A DNA stretch of 64,000 nt, taken from NCBI GenBank assembly GCA_002796835.1, contig LUGL01000026.1, positions 13,070 through 77,069 on the forward strand, written 5' to 3'. The notes below the pieces were generated by a model. That model did no database searches, had not been told where the DNA came from, and saw nothing but the letters and a program-made list of their open reading frames with translations. Shown here one piece after another: positions 42,259 to 52,535 of the stretch. Within the stretch, counting starts at the first letter, position 1, and every line of letters begins with the position of its first letter. This DNA is from Elainella saxicola E1. Lineage in GTDB: Bacteria > Cyanobacteriota > Cyanobacteriia > Elainellales > Elainellaceae. The translations under genes and the position numbers were made by a program.

Positions 42259-44679
42259 TTATCGAGATTGATAAACTGCTGCTGAATTCGCGGGGTTGCA
42301 GCCGTGAACGGTCAGATCTTGCCGCAATTTGGCAATGTTGGCCTGTGCCTTTTGCGCATTCACTTTATTGCCGCGTACCCAGAAAAACTGAGCCGCCAGC
42401 TCAAAATCTCCGATCGCCTCTGTCAGGTTGCCCAACTTTTGCCAGGTTAAGCCGCGATAGTAGTAAGCCACTGGGGAATCGGGGGCAAACCGGATCGCGT
42501 CACTGAAGTCAGTAATCGCCACCGAATAGTTTTCCGATTTTTGATGGGCCATGCCTCGATAAAAATAGGCGATCGCATATTGCGGATTCACCTGAATGGC
42601 ATGGGTATAGTCCTTAATCGCATTCCAATAGTCTCCTTGCTCAGCTCGAATGAAGCCTCGATTGCAATAAGGAGTGGGCTGCTGCGCATCAATCTGAATC
42701 GATTCTGTAAAATCGGTGATGGCGCTCGTATAGTCCTCTGAATCGTAATGGGCCAAACCGCGATAGTTATAGGCTCTGGCATCATCCGGGTACAGGCTCA
42801 AAATATGGGTAAAGTCGGCGATCGCCCCTGCTTTATCTCCCAAATCATACCGGGTCACTGCCCGATTCCAGTAAGAGGTCAGGTCGTCTGTGGCCAGAGT
42901 GGAATCGTCAAAACGTTGAATCAGACGCTGAATTACCCCTGCATCAGTTGTTTTGAGCTTGAGTTGCAGGGCCGGAAATGGCGTTGTGGTTTGCAAAGCA
43001 TCGGTGATACCCAATACGGCAAAGGACTGATCCGAAACTAAAAAATTCTCGCTGGTGCCCAAAATTTTGAATTGAAATCGATCGGGATAGCGGCGCTTGA
43101 GCTGGAGCAATTTATGCAATGTTTCCTGGAGCAAGCTGCGTTGACTAAAATCAGTCATCCATCCCCGCTGCATCTTGCTCAACCAACGTTCTTCTTGACG
43201 ATCGGCTAAATAACACCAGCCAATTTCCAACTGCCGTTGCCGACTGAGGAACTGTTCAAATTTTTGATATAGGGCTTCATCCAAACGACAACGCTCTGAC
43301 CAAGGCCAAATCAAAATCAGGCGCTGTTGAGTACATTCCAATGCCTGTTCTAAAACAGCACGGCTGCCAGTGGCCCGATTTTCCACTTCTACCTCAGTGG
43401 GAGAAAAATCAAAAATCAGCTCTGACTGTGGGCTGGCTTTGCTGGCTGCTCCTGCTCTGTGAGTCTTCAACTCCTGATGTAGCAGATCTTGAAGATGGGT
43501 TTGCAGCGATTCGATCGTGCTTTCTGCATCTGGTAGGCGCTGGGACAATTCACTCAATTGCCGCTGCAAAGCGACCACATCTAATGTTTTGGGCAATCGG
43601 CTCAGATGCTCCTGCACTTGCTGATGCTGTTGAGCCAAATTCGCCGTTTTATTGTGAATTTGGTCGATCTGATCGCGCAGATTGTCAAAATAACGGACTG
43701 CTAAATCTTGTAATTCTGGATAGACACTTGCCGCAATACTGTGATTCGCATCGAGATCATCCCCAAATCCAGAAATTCTGGCGGTAGTTTCACGTCCTCC
43801 ATTCAAGAAGCTGCCAGTGGGTTTCAACAGGTCGCTGAGGGTCCGCTTAAAGTTAAGCGCTACTGTTTCGATCGCCACAATGGAATGCTTCAGGGTTTCT
43901 TGCTGCTGATGGAGCTCATCGATATGACTTACCAAACTGCTCAGATCCCGCCTAGGCACCAGATCGGCCACAATTTTGACCAGTTCAGCAACTTCCTGCT
44001 TTAGCGACGTAATATCGACGGGTGGGGGCAGCTTGCTGAATTGCCGATCGAGACGGGTAACATGCTCTTGCAGCGCCGATAGATTGGGTTTGGTTTGGTA
44101 GGTGAAGTTTTCTAGATTGGCCTGCAACATGGCAACATCACTCTTGAGTTGCTCAACGCTTAGTCGCACACTGTCAGTACGCACCTGAGCCGACAGATTG
44201 CCCACATCTGCACCGAGCTGGTTCACGGTTTCCATCAAAACCCCACATTGCTCGATCACCTGCCGTACATCTTGCCGCATTGGGTTCAATCCCTGCTGCT
44301 CAACCAAAGCAATGCGCTGATGTACCCCCTGTTTCAAACTGCCTAATTCACCATGCAGCTTCTCTGAAAGTTCCTGATTTTTGAAGAGTAAGGTGCGATT
44401 CAACTGATTAAGCGTTTCTGGAGTTGGCAACAGCGCCACTTGATTTTGCAGGCGATCGACTTGCAGCGCCAAATATTGATCCGTTTCGGAAAGCGTTGCA
44501 TCTCGTCGCTCGCTCAATTTCACCATACTACGGCGGTTAATTAGGCCCAGCACCACCAGCAACGAGAGCGGCGCAGTGGTAAAAAAGACTTGCTGTAAGA
44601 GTAAAGATGCAACCGAACCAGCCCCTAAACCAACGAGTGACAAATTCTCCAGGGTATTCAGCCAGGAAGTTTTCTTCAT
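42259..44679 (-). CDS. Membrane-anchored coiled-coil and TPR protein with a PLD-like middle domain
   Basis: An 806-residue protein. One or two membrane helices near the start (VGLGAGSVASLLLQQVFF, APLSLLVVLGLIN) are followed by a long coiled coil to about residue 400 (LDVVALQRQLSELSQRLPDAESTIESLQTHL). Residues 440-600 form an alpha/beta domain (QQRLILIWPWSERCRLDEAL, FKILGTSENFLVSDQSFAVLGI) that resembles the catalytic fold of PLD-like proteins but lacks HKD residues. The final 190 residues are five or six TPRs (AYNYRGLAHYDSEDYTSAITDF). It may organise a membrane-associated complex. Function unknown. Confidence 0.82.
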   Translation of the reverse strand: MKKTSWLNTLENLSLVGLGAGSVASLLLQQVFFTTAPLSLLVVLGLINRRSMVKLSERRDATLSETDQYLALQVDRLQNQVALLPTPETLNQLNRTLLFKNQELSEKLHGELGSLKQGVHQRIALVEQQGLNPMRQDVRQVIEQCGVLMETVNQLGADVGNLSAQVRTDSVRLSVEQLKSDVAMLQANLENFTYQTKPNLSALQEHVTRLDRQFSKLPPPVDITSLKQEVAELVKIVADLVPRRDLSSLVSHIDELHQQQETLKHSIVAIETVALNFKRTLSDLLKPTGSFLNGGRETTARISGFGDDLDANHSIAASVYPELQDLAVRYFDNLRDQIDQIHNKTANLAQQHQQVQEHLSRLPKTLDVVALQRQLSELSQRLPDAESTIESLQTHLQDLLHQELKTHRAGAASKASPQSELIFDFSPTEVEVENRATGSRAVLEQALECTQQRLILIWPWSERCRLDEALYQKFEQFLSRQRQLEIGWCYLADRQEERWLSKMQRGWMTDFSQRSLLQETLHKLLQLKRRYPDRFQFKILGTSENFLVSDQSFAVLGITDALQTTTPFPALQLKLKTTDAGVIQRLIQRFDDSTLATDDLTSYWNRAVTRYDLGDKAGAIADFTHILSLYPDDARAYNYRGLAHYDSEDYTSAITDFTESIQIDAQQPTPYCNRGFIRAEQGDYWNAIKDYTHAIQVNPQYAIAYFYRGMAHQKSENYSVAITDFSDAIRFAPDSPVAYYYRGLTWQKLGNLTEAIGDFELAAQFFWVRGNKVNAQKAQANIAKLRQDLTVHGCNPANSAAVYQSR

Positions 44680-44903
44680 ATTTAGATTGACAGCTTGCTT
44701 ACACGGTTTCTATAGCGGAGAAAGTCGAAGGCACAGCGAGTGGGGAAATCTCAACTGGCATGAATCTGCAATATTGGATCGATCTTTGCTGATCAATCGA
44801 TCGAGGGGCATATATTCCTCTTACGACTTTTCTGCATCTCATCAGGAAAACCGGCAGAAAGCTGGACCAGTCCTTTTTAGCGACCTTTTTAGTCAAGAAT
44901 GCA

Positions 44904-44947
44904 GAAAAAACAAATGTGGAGCAAACTCTCTGAGAGCCTGCTCCACA
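44904..44947 (-). terminator. Intrinsic terminator of infB
   Basis: Read on the minus strand, TGTGGAGCA and TGCTCCACA form a 9-bp stem with an inner CTCTC/GAGAG pair, followed by TTTGTTTTTTC. It lies about 27 nt past the infB stop and ends the rimP-nusA-ylxR-infB cluster. Confidence 0.88.
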
Positions 44948-44973
44948 ACCAATAACTTTGAGGCGAAATGAAA

Positions 44974-47900
44974 CTATGCAGAGAGGGTGCGGCGCTTTGA
45001 GACAAGGCGGAAGACATTGATGATGTCCCCGTTCTCCCAGTCCTTGAAGCTATCTAAGCCGATACCGCATTCATAACCTGCGTTGACTTCACGCGCATCT
45101 TCCTTCATCCGCTTCAGTGAATCCAGGTTGCCTTCGTGAATCACTGTACCACCACGTGTTACGCGCACTCGGCTGTTACGGATGATTTTGCCCGACAGAA
45201 CATAGCATCCAGCAACTGCCCCACGACCAACAGGGAAGACAGCCCGCACTTCGGCTTGACCCAATGGCTCTTCCACCATTTCTGGATCCAGCAAGCCTTC
45301 CATCGCGCCCTGAATATCTTCCAGCAACTTGTAGATGATATTGTAGTCGCGCACATCAACGCCTGCTTCATCGGCGGCTTGTCTAGCACCACTGGCAAAC
45401 GTGGTGTTAAAGCCAACAATGACTGCACTACTGGCCGCTGCCAAATCCACATCTGTTTCTGTGATTTCACCTGGAGCTGCAAGCAGAACCCGCACTTGCA
45501 CTTCTTTTTGCGGTAGCTGCTGCAAAGCACCCAAAATGGCTTCGACTGAACCCTGTACATCGGCTTTCAGAATCAGGTTGAGTTCCTTCAATTCCCCTTC
45601 CTGAACCTGAGCTGAAATCGTATTCAGACTGACCCGACGTGATGCCATAGCCTGCTGGAGGCGAGACTGACGCTGCTGGTCAATCCGGCTAGAGGCGACC
45701 GCTCTGGCTTCTTTTTCATCCCGGTAGACTTCAAATTCATCTCCGGCAGCTGGAACATCCCCTAAACCAAGCACCTCAACCGCAAAGGAAGGCGATGCTG
45801 CTTCGACTCGTTTGCTGCGATCGTCCACCATAGCCCGTACCTTACCAAAGGCAGAACCGGCCACCAGGATATCGCCAACGCGAAGTGTGCCATTTTGCAC
45901 GATCAAGCTGGCTACTGGACCACGAGACTTATCTAAGTGAGCTTCAATCACAGTTCCTCTAGCTGGACGATCGGGATTGGCATGCAGGTCTTCAACTTCC
46001 GCAACCAGCAGAATCATTTCCAGCAGAGCATCCAGGTTTTCACCCTTGATCGCACTAACGGGCACCATGATCGTGTCGCCGCCCCATTCTTCAGAAACGA
46101 GGCCATACTCGGTTAACTCTTGCTTAACGCGATCGGGCTGAGCCTCTTCTTTATCGACCTTGTTGATCGCAACGATGATTGGCACCCCAGCCGCCTTCGC
46201 GTGGCTAATAGCCTCGATCGTTTGAGGACGCACCCCGTCATCAGCGGCCACCACCAGAATAGCGATATCGGTGACTCTTGCACCACGAGCCCGCATTGCT
46301 GTAAAGGCTTCGTGACCCGGAGTATCCAGGAAGACGACCTGCTGAACCTGACCGTTCTGCTCCACATCCACATGGTAAGCCCCAATATGCTGGGTGATTC
46401 CACCTGCTTCACCTTGTGCCACCTTGGTCTTGCGAATCGAGTCAAGTAGTGTCGTCTTACCATGGTCTACGTGGCCCATGATGGTCACGACTGGCGGACG
46501 ACGCTGCAGGTTTTCCAAATCGGCCTCATCCAGCATCTCGGTCACTTTACGAGCTTCCGCTTCCGCTTCCGCCGCTTCAACCAAGACATCATATTCTTCT
46601 GCAACCATCGTCGCCGTTGGAATATCTAGAATCTGGTTGATGTTGGCAGCAATGCCCTTGATGAACAGAAGCCGAATCAGTTCAGTTTCAGGCACGACCA
46701 GCTCTTCAGCTAAATCATGCACGGAAATACTGTCTCGCAGCACAATATGTTCCGGTCGTTGCCGCGCCTCTTCCTGCCGCCGTTCCCGTCGAGACGATCG
46801 AGAAGATTCGCCCGATCGCTTCGCCTTTGGAGGAGCAGGAGCAGTAGAAGGTTTAGCCTGAGTCCGACTCTTCGGTTTGGGAGGTCGAGCTAAGGACAGG
46901 CTCACCTGCACAGGTGCATCCTCATCCTCATCCTCTTCTTCGTCGAGGGTATCCTCTAGTTCCAGATTGGCAATATCAATATCTTCGTCATCTTCAATCA
47001 AAGGCTGAGAACGACGCTTGGTCTTCGTTCCCACCTTCGCTTTGGAAGCATCTATCTCTTCTTCTTCCTCCTCTTCCCAGCCTTTGCCGCGCTTAGGTGG
47101 ACGAGAGAGAGTCGGACGCCGTAACTCAGATTCAGCATCAGGCAGCGGCTGTGTGGACAGTTTCGCAGCATCACCACCTGCTTCAGCAGCAGCCGGATCC
47201 GCACCTGGTCGAACTGGCTTGCGGCGCAACTCGATCACAGGTTTTGGCTTCAGTGCAGGCTCATTCGTTTGGGCCTCTTGGCGACGGGGCGAAGGCTTTG
47301 CGGTACCCGCTTCACTCGATCGTCCACCTTCTTTCGCAACAGCCCCATCTGTTTTAGGTCGTTTTAGAATTGGGCGACTGACAGATGAACCCGTCGATAC
47401 CCCGGCTCCAGCACTCGAAGAACTGACCGATGGGCTCGCTGCACTTGCTGTAGCAGGCTGACTGGCCCTCGGCGGAGCCGCAACTGGACGAGCTGGAGGA
47501 GAAACCAATTCTACTGAAGGTTCTTCTGGTAGTTGAGAAACAGCCTCTGGCTCAGCCTCTGGTTCAACTTCTGGCTCAACTCCTGACTCAGCCCCTGAAT
47601 CCAGTGCTGGCTCAACCATGGGTTCATCAACAACCTCTTCAAGAATAGGCTGCGATAATTCCACTTCGCCCACTGCTGGTTCCATTTCTGATGGAGCGAT
47701 CGGAACATTCAGACGAGTGGGCGGCTCTAATTTGGCTGCACCATTCGACGGGGGTTGAACTGCAGGTGCTTTCACAGGAGCTGAATTGGGAGACTTCGCT
47801 TCCACCTCAGGACGCCGGGGCGGTTCAACTAGGGGACGGTTCTTACGAATTTCAAGGATTTGTTGCTTTTTCACAGGCGGTTGCGAATTCGCTGACTTAG

Positions 47901-48120
47901 AAACAGCACTGGTGCTATGAGATGATGCAGACTTCCCTGAAGCGTGAGTGCTCACATACTTCTCAGCAGCACTGCGAATCCGGGATGCCTCTGCTTCTGT
48001 GATGGTACTACTATGACTTTTAACTGAAATATTGAGCTGATCGCAAACTGCCAAAATGTCTCTATTATCCAAATTCAATTCCTTTGATAACTCGTATATT
48101 CTCACTTTGCCGTTGTTCAT
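44974..48120 (-). CDS. infB: Translation initiation factor IF-2
   Basis: IF-2 is the GTPase that positions initiator fMet-tRNA on the 30S subunit. The 1048-residue protein starts [23 protein letters not shown] (IF2-N domain). A very long low-complexity linker rich in Pro, Glu, Ala and Ser follows to about residue 450, then a second N-domain, then the G domain: P-loop [23 protein letters not shown] and AINKVDK. Domains II-IV end with [17 protein letters not shown]. The linker length is typical of cyanobacterial IF-2. It is the last gene of its cluster, 335 nt after ylxR, suggesting an extra promoter or leader. Confidence 0.98.
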   Translation of the reverse strand: MNNGKVRIYELSKELNLDNRDILAVCDQLNISVKSHSSTITEAEASRIRSAAEKYVSTHASGKSASSHSTSAVSKSANSQPPVKKQQILEIRKNRPLVEPPRRPEVEAKSPNSAPVKAPAVQPPSNGAAKLEPPTRLNVPIAPSEMEPAVGEVELSQPILEEVVDEPMVEPALDSGAESGVEPEVEPEAEPEAVSQLPEEPSVELVSPPARPVAAPPRASQPATASAASPSVSSSSAGAGVSTGSSVSRPILKRPKTDGAVAKEGGRSSEAGTAKPSPRRQEAQTNEPALKPKPVIELRRKPVRPGADPAAAEAGGDAAKLSTQPLPDAESELRRPTLSRPPKRGKGWEEEEEEEIDASKAKVGTKTKRRSQPLIEDDEDIDIANLELEDTLDEEEDEDEDAPVQVSLSLARPPKPKSRTQAKPSTAPAPPKAKRSGESSRSSRRERRQEEARQRPEHIVLRDSISVHDLAEELVVPETELIRLLFIKGIAANINQILDIPTATMVAEEYDVLVEAAEAEAEARKVTEMLDEADLENLQRRPPVVTIMGHVDHGKTTLLDSIRKTKVAQGEAGGITQHIGAYHVDVEQNGQVQQVVFLDTPGHEAFTAMRARGARVTDIAILVVAADDGVRPQTIEAISHAKAAGVPIIVAINKVDKEEAQPDRVKQELTEYGLVSEEWGGDTIMVPVSAIKGENLDALLEMILLVAEVEDLHANPDRPARGTVIEAHLDKSRGPVASLIVQNGTLRVGDILVAGSAFGKVRAMVDDRSKRVEAASPSFAVEVLGLGDVPAAGDEFEVYRDEKEARAVASSRIDQQRQSRLQQAMASRRVSLNTISAQVQEGELKELNLILKADVQGSVEAILGALQQLPQKEVQVRVLLAAPGEITETDVDLAAASSAVIVGFNTTFASGARQAADEAGVDVRDYNIIYKLLEDIQGAMEGLLDPEMVEEPLGQAEVRAVFPVGRGAVAGCYVLSGKIIRNSRVRVTRGGTVIHEGNLDSLKRMKEDAREVNAGYECGIGLDSFKDWENGDIINVFRLVSKRRTLSA

Positions 48121-48455
48121 CCACTAACCCCTCTGCGTCCCGATCGATTTTACATATTGACCTACTGCTTTTTCTGAAACTACATCTGGACCTGCACTAA
48201 ACTAACTGATCTTAAGGTTTATGTAACTTCCCAGAGTAACAACATGCTGAGCAGCCTGAATCATCTTGAGAGACTTTCATCTCTTGCCAGCGCTGAGCAC
48301 TCTATTGACTAAGGAAGGCAGGCCTTGGTCAACGACAACTGCCTTCTCCCTAATTTTGCACAAACGCCTGAACCGTTAAAGCTACCTTTGGTGCGATTCC
48401 AACCCCAGATTACGGCTATTTTTCTCGCTTTCTTTTTTGATCTTAACTTGCCAGA
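48121..48455 (-). promoter_or_regulatory. ylxR-infB intergenic leader
   Basis: The 335-nt gap is unusually long within this cluster. On the minus strand AAGGCAG and CTGCCTT (48315-48345) form a 7-bp hairpin with an inner TTG/CAA pair, not followed by a T-run. It might be a leader structure or processing site. No small gene is evident. Confidence 0.35.
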
Positions 48456-48782
48456 TTAACCTCCTGCCGCGTCAAATGCCGTCTTCTGTGCTGCGTTGTC
48501 AGAATCTGTATGGTGCACCATGGTTGAGTTTGCCACCAAGCGTTGCCCTAAGGTTTGGTAAATCTCTGCCGGAACCGCAGTCTTCAGCGATCGTCCAATT
48601 CGATCCTTTTTTTGAGCAAGCTGTAGACAGTTTTCATTCGGGCATAGATAAACCGATCTTCCCATCCCCTGATCTAATTGTACTTGCTGAGATGGAAATA
48701 CTCTTACCACTCGCCAAAAAGCAGATTTATGATCGACTTTCCGGCAGCATAGGCAACGGCGATAGTTGGGCAGCATAGGCAT
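48456..48782 (-). CDS. ylxR: YlxR-family (DUF448) RNA-binding protein
   Basis: A 108-residue basic protein of the YlxR/DUF448 family. YRRCLCCRKVDHKSAFWRVVRV contains the R-x-C-x2-C-R type start, and GMGRSVYLCPNENCLQLAQKKDRIGRSLK is the conserved second half with the GRxxYLC motif. YlxR is thought to bind RNA, and in some bacteria RNase P; here the nusA-infB context is the classic location. The C-terminal 25 residues (VHHTDSDNAAQKTAFDAAGG) are not conserved in type. It starts 20 nt after the nusA stop. Confidence 0.92.
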   Translation of the reverse strand: MPMLPNYRRCLCCRKVDHKSAFWRVVRVFPSQQVQLDQGMGRSVYLCPNENCLQLAQKKDRIGRSLKTAVPAEIYQTLGQRLVANSTMVHHTDSDNAAQKTAFDAAGG

Positions 48783-48802
48783 TAATACTCAATAGAACAA
48801 GA

Positions 48803-50152
48803 TTAAGGGCGCTGTATCGCTTCTGTTAAACCTGTGCCAAAACCGTCATTGCCGGTCCCCTCTGCCTCAAATTCGTCTTCCAGCTCTGCTTCTTCCTCAT
48901 CTAATTCTTCTTCATCTAAGGGAAAATCATCTTCTTCATCTTCTTCTGCGGCCAAAGCTGCTTCTCGGGCCAGACGCCGTTCTTCTATCATGGCTTCCAT
49001 TTTGCGGGTTTCCGCTTCGTAGTCATACTTAGCCGAATCCTTAATGTCGATCTTCCAGCCCGTTAAACGAGCCGCCAACCGGACGTTTTGACCTTCCTTA
49101 CCGATCGCCAAGCTCAGCTGATCTTCAGGGACTAGCACATGGGCTTGCCGTTCATCCGGATTGATTAAGCGAACTTCCTGCACTCGCGCCGGACTCAAAG
49201 CATTGGCAATATAAGTAGCCGGGTCAGGTGACCAGCGGATCACGTCAATTTTTTCGCCCCGCAGTTCATTCACAACCACCTGAATCCGCGAGCCACGGGC
49301 ACCAATGCAGGCACCAACCGGATCGACATCTCGCTCTAGCGTATCTACCGCAATTTTGGTGCGTGGTCCAACCGATCGCGAAGGTGGATTAGCTTCACGG
49401 GCCACAGCAACAATTCGGACAATTTCATCTTCAATCTCTGGCACTTCAGTCGCGAAGAGGTCCACAACCAACCCAGCATCGGCGCGAGAAACCAGCAACT
49501 GAGGTCCGCGATGGGATCCTTCCAGTACCTTTTTCAAATACACCTTAAAGGTAGCGTTCGATCGATAGGTGTCATTGGGCAATTGATCGCGTTTGGGCAG
49601 TTCAGCTTCTACTTCCGGTTGACCAAAGCCACTGCTGATTGCCATCACAACCGACTGCCGTTCAAATCTCAAGGCTCTTGCCTGCAGCACGGTTCCTTCC
49701 AATTCCTGGAATTCTTCCTGAATCAGCTTGCGCTGTTGATCCCGCAGCTTTTGGGCCAACACCTGTTTGGTTTGAATGGCCGCCATTCGGCCAAACTCAC
49801 CTTGATCGGGAGTGACATCCAGCACCACCGTATCGCCAAGCTGCGCTTCATCAGCCACTTCTTGCACTTCCGTCAGGGAAATTTGGTGATCGGGATTGCT
49901 AACGCTTTCGACGATCGTCTTAGTCGCCAGGACCCGAAAGCCTTCGTCTTCCACATCCAGCTCCACCTCAAAGTTGCTGAAGTATTCATCATCAAAATTT
50001 GCAACATCAGCGCGATGGGTCCGCCGGTAGCGTTCATATCCTTTTAATAGAGCTTCGCGCAAGGCCGCTTGAACTGCATGTTTGGGGAGATTGCGTTCAC
50101 GGCTAATGCTGTCGATCATGTCCTGCAATCCAGGCAAGGTAACCATTGACAT
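48803..50152 (-). CDS. nusA: Transcription termination/antitermination protein NusA
   Basis: NusA binds RNA polymerase and nascent RNA and modulates pausing, termination and antitermination. The 449-residue protein has the N-terminal domain (LPGLQDMIDSISRERNLPKHAVQAALREALLKGYERY), the S1 domain (LEGTVLQARALRFERQSVV), and KH1/KH2 (GACIGARGSRIQVVVNELRGEKIDVIRW; LSLAIGKEGQNVRLAARLTGWKIDI). It ends in a strongly acidic tail of Glu/Asp runs rather than the proteobacterial repeats. The ATG at 50152 has AAGGAGG upstream. Co-directional rimP precedes it by 180 nt. Confidence 0.97.
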   Translation of the reverse strand: MSMVTLPGLQDMIDSISRERNLPKHAVQAALREALLKGYERYRRTHRADVANFDDEYFSNFEVELDVEDEGFRVLATKTIVESVSNPDHQISLTEVQEVADEAQLGDTVVLDVTPDQGEFGRMAAIQTKQVLAQKLRDQQRKLIQEEFQELEGTVLQARALRFERQSVVMAISSGFGQPEVEAELPKRDQLPNDTYRSNATFKVYLKKVLEGSHRGPQLLVSRADAGLVVDLFATEVPEIEDEIVRIVAVAREANPPSRSVGPRTKIAVDTLERDVDPVGACIGARGSRIQVVVNELRGEKIDVIRWSPDPATYIANALSPARVQEVRLINPDERQAHVLVPEDQLSLAIGKEGQNVRLAARLTGWKIDIKDSAKYDYEAETRKMEAMIEERRLAREAALAAEEDEEDDFPLDEEELDEEEAELEDEFEAEGTGNDGFGTGLTEAIQRP

Positions 50153-50168
50153 CGGAGGAGCCTCCTTT
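50153..50168 (-). promoter_or_regulatory. Self-complementary ribosome binding site of nusA
   Basis: On the minus strand the leader reads AAAGGAGGCTCCTCCG directly before ATG. The Shine-Dalgarno GGAG can pair with the CTCC that follows it (4-bp stem, 4-nt loop), so it could be partly masked. The stem is weak and may not matter. Confidence 0.35.
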
Positions 50169-50332
50169 CAATTTTCAGTTTTAGGTGTGTGGTTGAATTG
50201 GTAAAAAAGGTTGAACCGCGACTATTCAGCGGCAGACAGGTAAACGGCAGAACAGAACAATATCTTGGCAAACCAACGCTTGTCAGATGATTTTGGATGA
50301 CGCTTCTCGATGACTGGTTCAATCCAACTGCT

Positions 50333-50794
50333 TTAAGCGCGATCGACCAACTGAACCATGCTAATCAAATGGCGTGGAATGGAAATCGATCGCCCTTTTT
50401 GACTGAGGTAAAGTGTAGTTTCATCTCGTCGAATCAGTTGGCCGGTCCAGCAGGTTTGCCCATCGTGAGGTTCGGTAGTTGTCACTGTCACCGGAAACCC
50501 CTTAAACGAGATGAATTCTCGATCGGTAGTTAGAGAACGAGAAATACCGGGACTCGAAATTTCCAGAATGTAAGCATCTGGAATCACATCTACTGCATCA
50601 AGAGCGGCTTCTAAAGCACGACTCATTCGCTCACAATCATCCAATCCTGTATCTTGTGCCAGGTTACGAATATCCACTCGCAGCACGGGCGGGTGCTGAT
50701 TGGTATGAAATACGGCCCCCACCACATCTAAACCAAGGGCATTTGCCACTGGTGTCGCTAGCTCAATGATTTGAGGAATGAGTGGGTGAGTCAT
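50333..50794 (-). CDS. rimP: Ribosome maturation factor RimP
   Basis: RimP assists 30S ribosomal subunit maturation. The 153-residue protein has the two-domain pattern: [10 protein letters not shown]-type strand ([35 protein letters not shown]) followed by [20 protein letters not shown], the family signature, and a small C-terminal barrel. Length fits. It is the first gene of the rimP-nusA-ylxR-infB cluster. A terminator from the upstream membrane-protein gene separates it from transcription coming from that side. Confidence 0.95.
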   Translation of the reverse strand: MTHPLIPQIIELATPVANALGLDVVGAVFHTNQHPPVLRVDIRNLAQDTGLDDCERMSRALEAALDAVDVIPDAYILEISSPGISRSLTTDREFISFKGFPVTVTTTEPHDGQTCWTGQLIRRDETTLYLSQKGRSISIPRHLISMVQLVDRA

Positions 50795-50861
50795 CTTTCT
50801 AAAGGGACAAATGATGCACGAAACGGTCAGGATAGTTCTTCAGCTCAAATGCCTAAGAATT

Positions 50862-50886
50862 AAAAAAAGTGGGTACCGACCCACTT
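50862..50886 (-). terminator. Intrinsic terminator after the voltage-sensor-like gene
   Basis: Read on the minus strand, AAGTGGGT and ACCCACTT form a perfect 8-bp stem with a CGGT loop, followed directly by seven T residues. It stands 95 nt past the stop at 50982 and just ahead of rimP. Confidence 0.92.
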
Positions 50887-50981
50887 CCAGTGAAATGTTG
50901 TCATAACACCGGCAGGAGAAAAATCTTCCTCCCGCTAAGCTCAAGTTTAGCGTATCCATTCTGGATTGGGGTATGGCTAAC

Positions 50982-52421
50982 TCAGCGGGCCTGTCGGCTG
51001 ATTTGGTAAATGCGCTGCTTCTCTGCCCGCAACTTTTCATAGTCTTCCGCTCGGAGCCGCTCCACATAGTTGACTTTCACTTCTTCCAATAAGTCAACAG
51101 ATAGAGATTCTATTTCGCTGAGCGCTTGATTTTGCTTCAGTTCTGCGCCAAACACTTCTCCAAATCGGCTAATCAGCTGGCTCATCAAGGCTGCCCCTGT
51201 TTCATCTTGCAGGGCCGATCGCACCGCTTGATAAGCATTTTGAGAAACATCCGCAATGATTTGCTGCGTTAACTGATGCGAAACCTGGCTGACACCCGGC
51301 AGTCGCTGCAATCCCGCATAAACAGGGGAACTATTCAGCACTTGTAAAACGCTATGGTGCAACAATGCTTCAATTTCGGGGCGAAGACGTGGCAAGACAT
51401 GATCCACTAACACTTCCACCAACTGCTTGCTAATTGCCTCTACTTCATTTACCCCATTTAAATCCACATAGCGATTGGTTTGGAGTAACCAGCGGCTCAG
51501 TTCACCCCGATGAATCAACTCCTGAGTTTGATCGAGAATGCGGATCACGACCATTTCAGTGAGCTCTACCGCAATACTAGAAATCAAAGTGCGGACAATG
51601 CGGTAATTCAAGGTGTGTAGATTGATCAGCTTGGCCTGATCCAACCGAATCGTAACGGGAATCACCCGTAACCAGCGCCAGAAGGGCAAAATCAACAGCA
51701 AATCATAACAACGCCAAATCACAGCATCCAGCCAGCTTGTGTAATGGTAGCGACGGCTGAGATAGAGCGTGCGGGCCAGGAATTCGGCGGCAAATAGGAC
51801 GGTAAATCCCAGGTCAATTTTCCAAAATCGATCGATCGGTTCCCCATTCTCGCCAATCGCACGATAGTAATTCGTCGCAATTAGGGACTGAATTTCTTTC
51901 TGGAAAAAGGCGATCGACTGATTCCAGCCTTGACGACTGAGATAGTCCTGGCTCCAAAATTGGCGAAAGGCATCCTTAGAGGATTCGACGCCGACATGAT
52001 CGCGCATGCGGTTTTTAATGCGCTCCAACGTGCCGGATTTTCCTGCTCCCTCAAATGGATTTTCATCCACCATTTCAACGCTGAGGGTTTGCAGATTCAA
52101 GAGCTGCTGCTGGGTTTCGGGCGATTGCACTCCCGTTAAAGCCACCTGATTTTCGAGCTGTTGGACAGCCTCTAAATAGGCAGTGGTGGTCCGGTGCGGT
52201 TCAATCCCTTTAATGTGAAACCCATACCATTGCGTCAACTGCGGCAGATAGGTGAGATAAAAATTTCGCCAGGGAATAAAGCTTAAATCAAACAGCACTA
52301 ACATCAAATTACTGAGAGCCAGTAACGCCATCAGCCGCTCAAACCATAGCCCCCGTGACTGAATACGGCGTGGACGATCGAGCTCCACTGATGAGTGACC
52401 TGCTTGAGGTTGTTGTGCCAT
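50982..52421 (-). CDS. Membrane protein with voltage-sensor-like helices
   Basis: A 479-residue protein from the ATG at 52421; the track's GTG is 12 codons earlier. An early hydrophobic segment (LMALLALSNLMLVLFDLSFIPW) is followed by a polar section of about 120 residues. A group of helices comes next: FWKIDLGFTVLFAAEFLARTLYLSRRYHYTSWLDAVIWRCYDLLLILPFWRWLRVIPVTIRLDQAKL. The acidic residues in the second helix and the spaced arginines in the last resemble S2-S4 of voltage-gated channels. There is no pore-loop signature. The C-terminal 200 residues are helical and soluble. Function unknown. Confidence 0.75.
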   Translation of the reverse strand: MAQQPQAGHSSVELDRPRRIQSRGLWFERLMALLALSNLMLVLFDLSFIPWRNFYLTYLPQLTQWYGFHIKGIEPHRTTTAYLEAVQQLENQVALTGVQSPETQQQLLNLQTLSVEMVDENPFEGAGKSGTLERIKNRMRDHVGVESSKDAFRQFWSQDYLSRQGWNQSIAFFQKEIQSLIATNYYRAIGENGEPIDRFWKIDLGFTVLFAAEFLARTLYLSRRYHYTSWLDAVIWRCYDLLLILPFWRWLRVIPVTIRLDQAKLINLHTLNYRIVRTLISSIAVELTEMVVIRILDQTQELIHRGELSRWLLQTNRYVDLNGVNEVEAISKQLVEVLVDHVLPRLRPEIEALLHHSVLQVLNSSPVYAGLQRLPGVSQVSHQLTQQIIADVSQNAYQAVRSALQDETGAALMSQLISRFGEVFGAELKQNQALSEIESLSVDLLEEVKVNYVERLRAEDYEKLRAEKQRIYQISRQAR

Positions 52422-52535
52422 ACCAAAAAACTGCCAACACTCCGACTTCTCCGTCACCCTATCGCAACTGCTGACAGCCCGCGAGCGATTTCGCAGTTCC
52501 GCTAAAATAATTCATATAACTTCACATTTAGTATT

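Noticed and set aside
43341-43787. 148-codon ORF antisense to the TPR protein
   Set aside because: Shadow of the coiled-coil gene; no protein-like features.
46394-46861. 155-codon Ser-rich ORF antisense to infB
   Set aside because: Ser/Arg-rich composition is the expected shadow of a low-complexity linker on the other strand.
49511-50047. 178-codon ORF antisense to nusA
   Set aside because: Lies entirely within a well-supported nusA gene.
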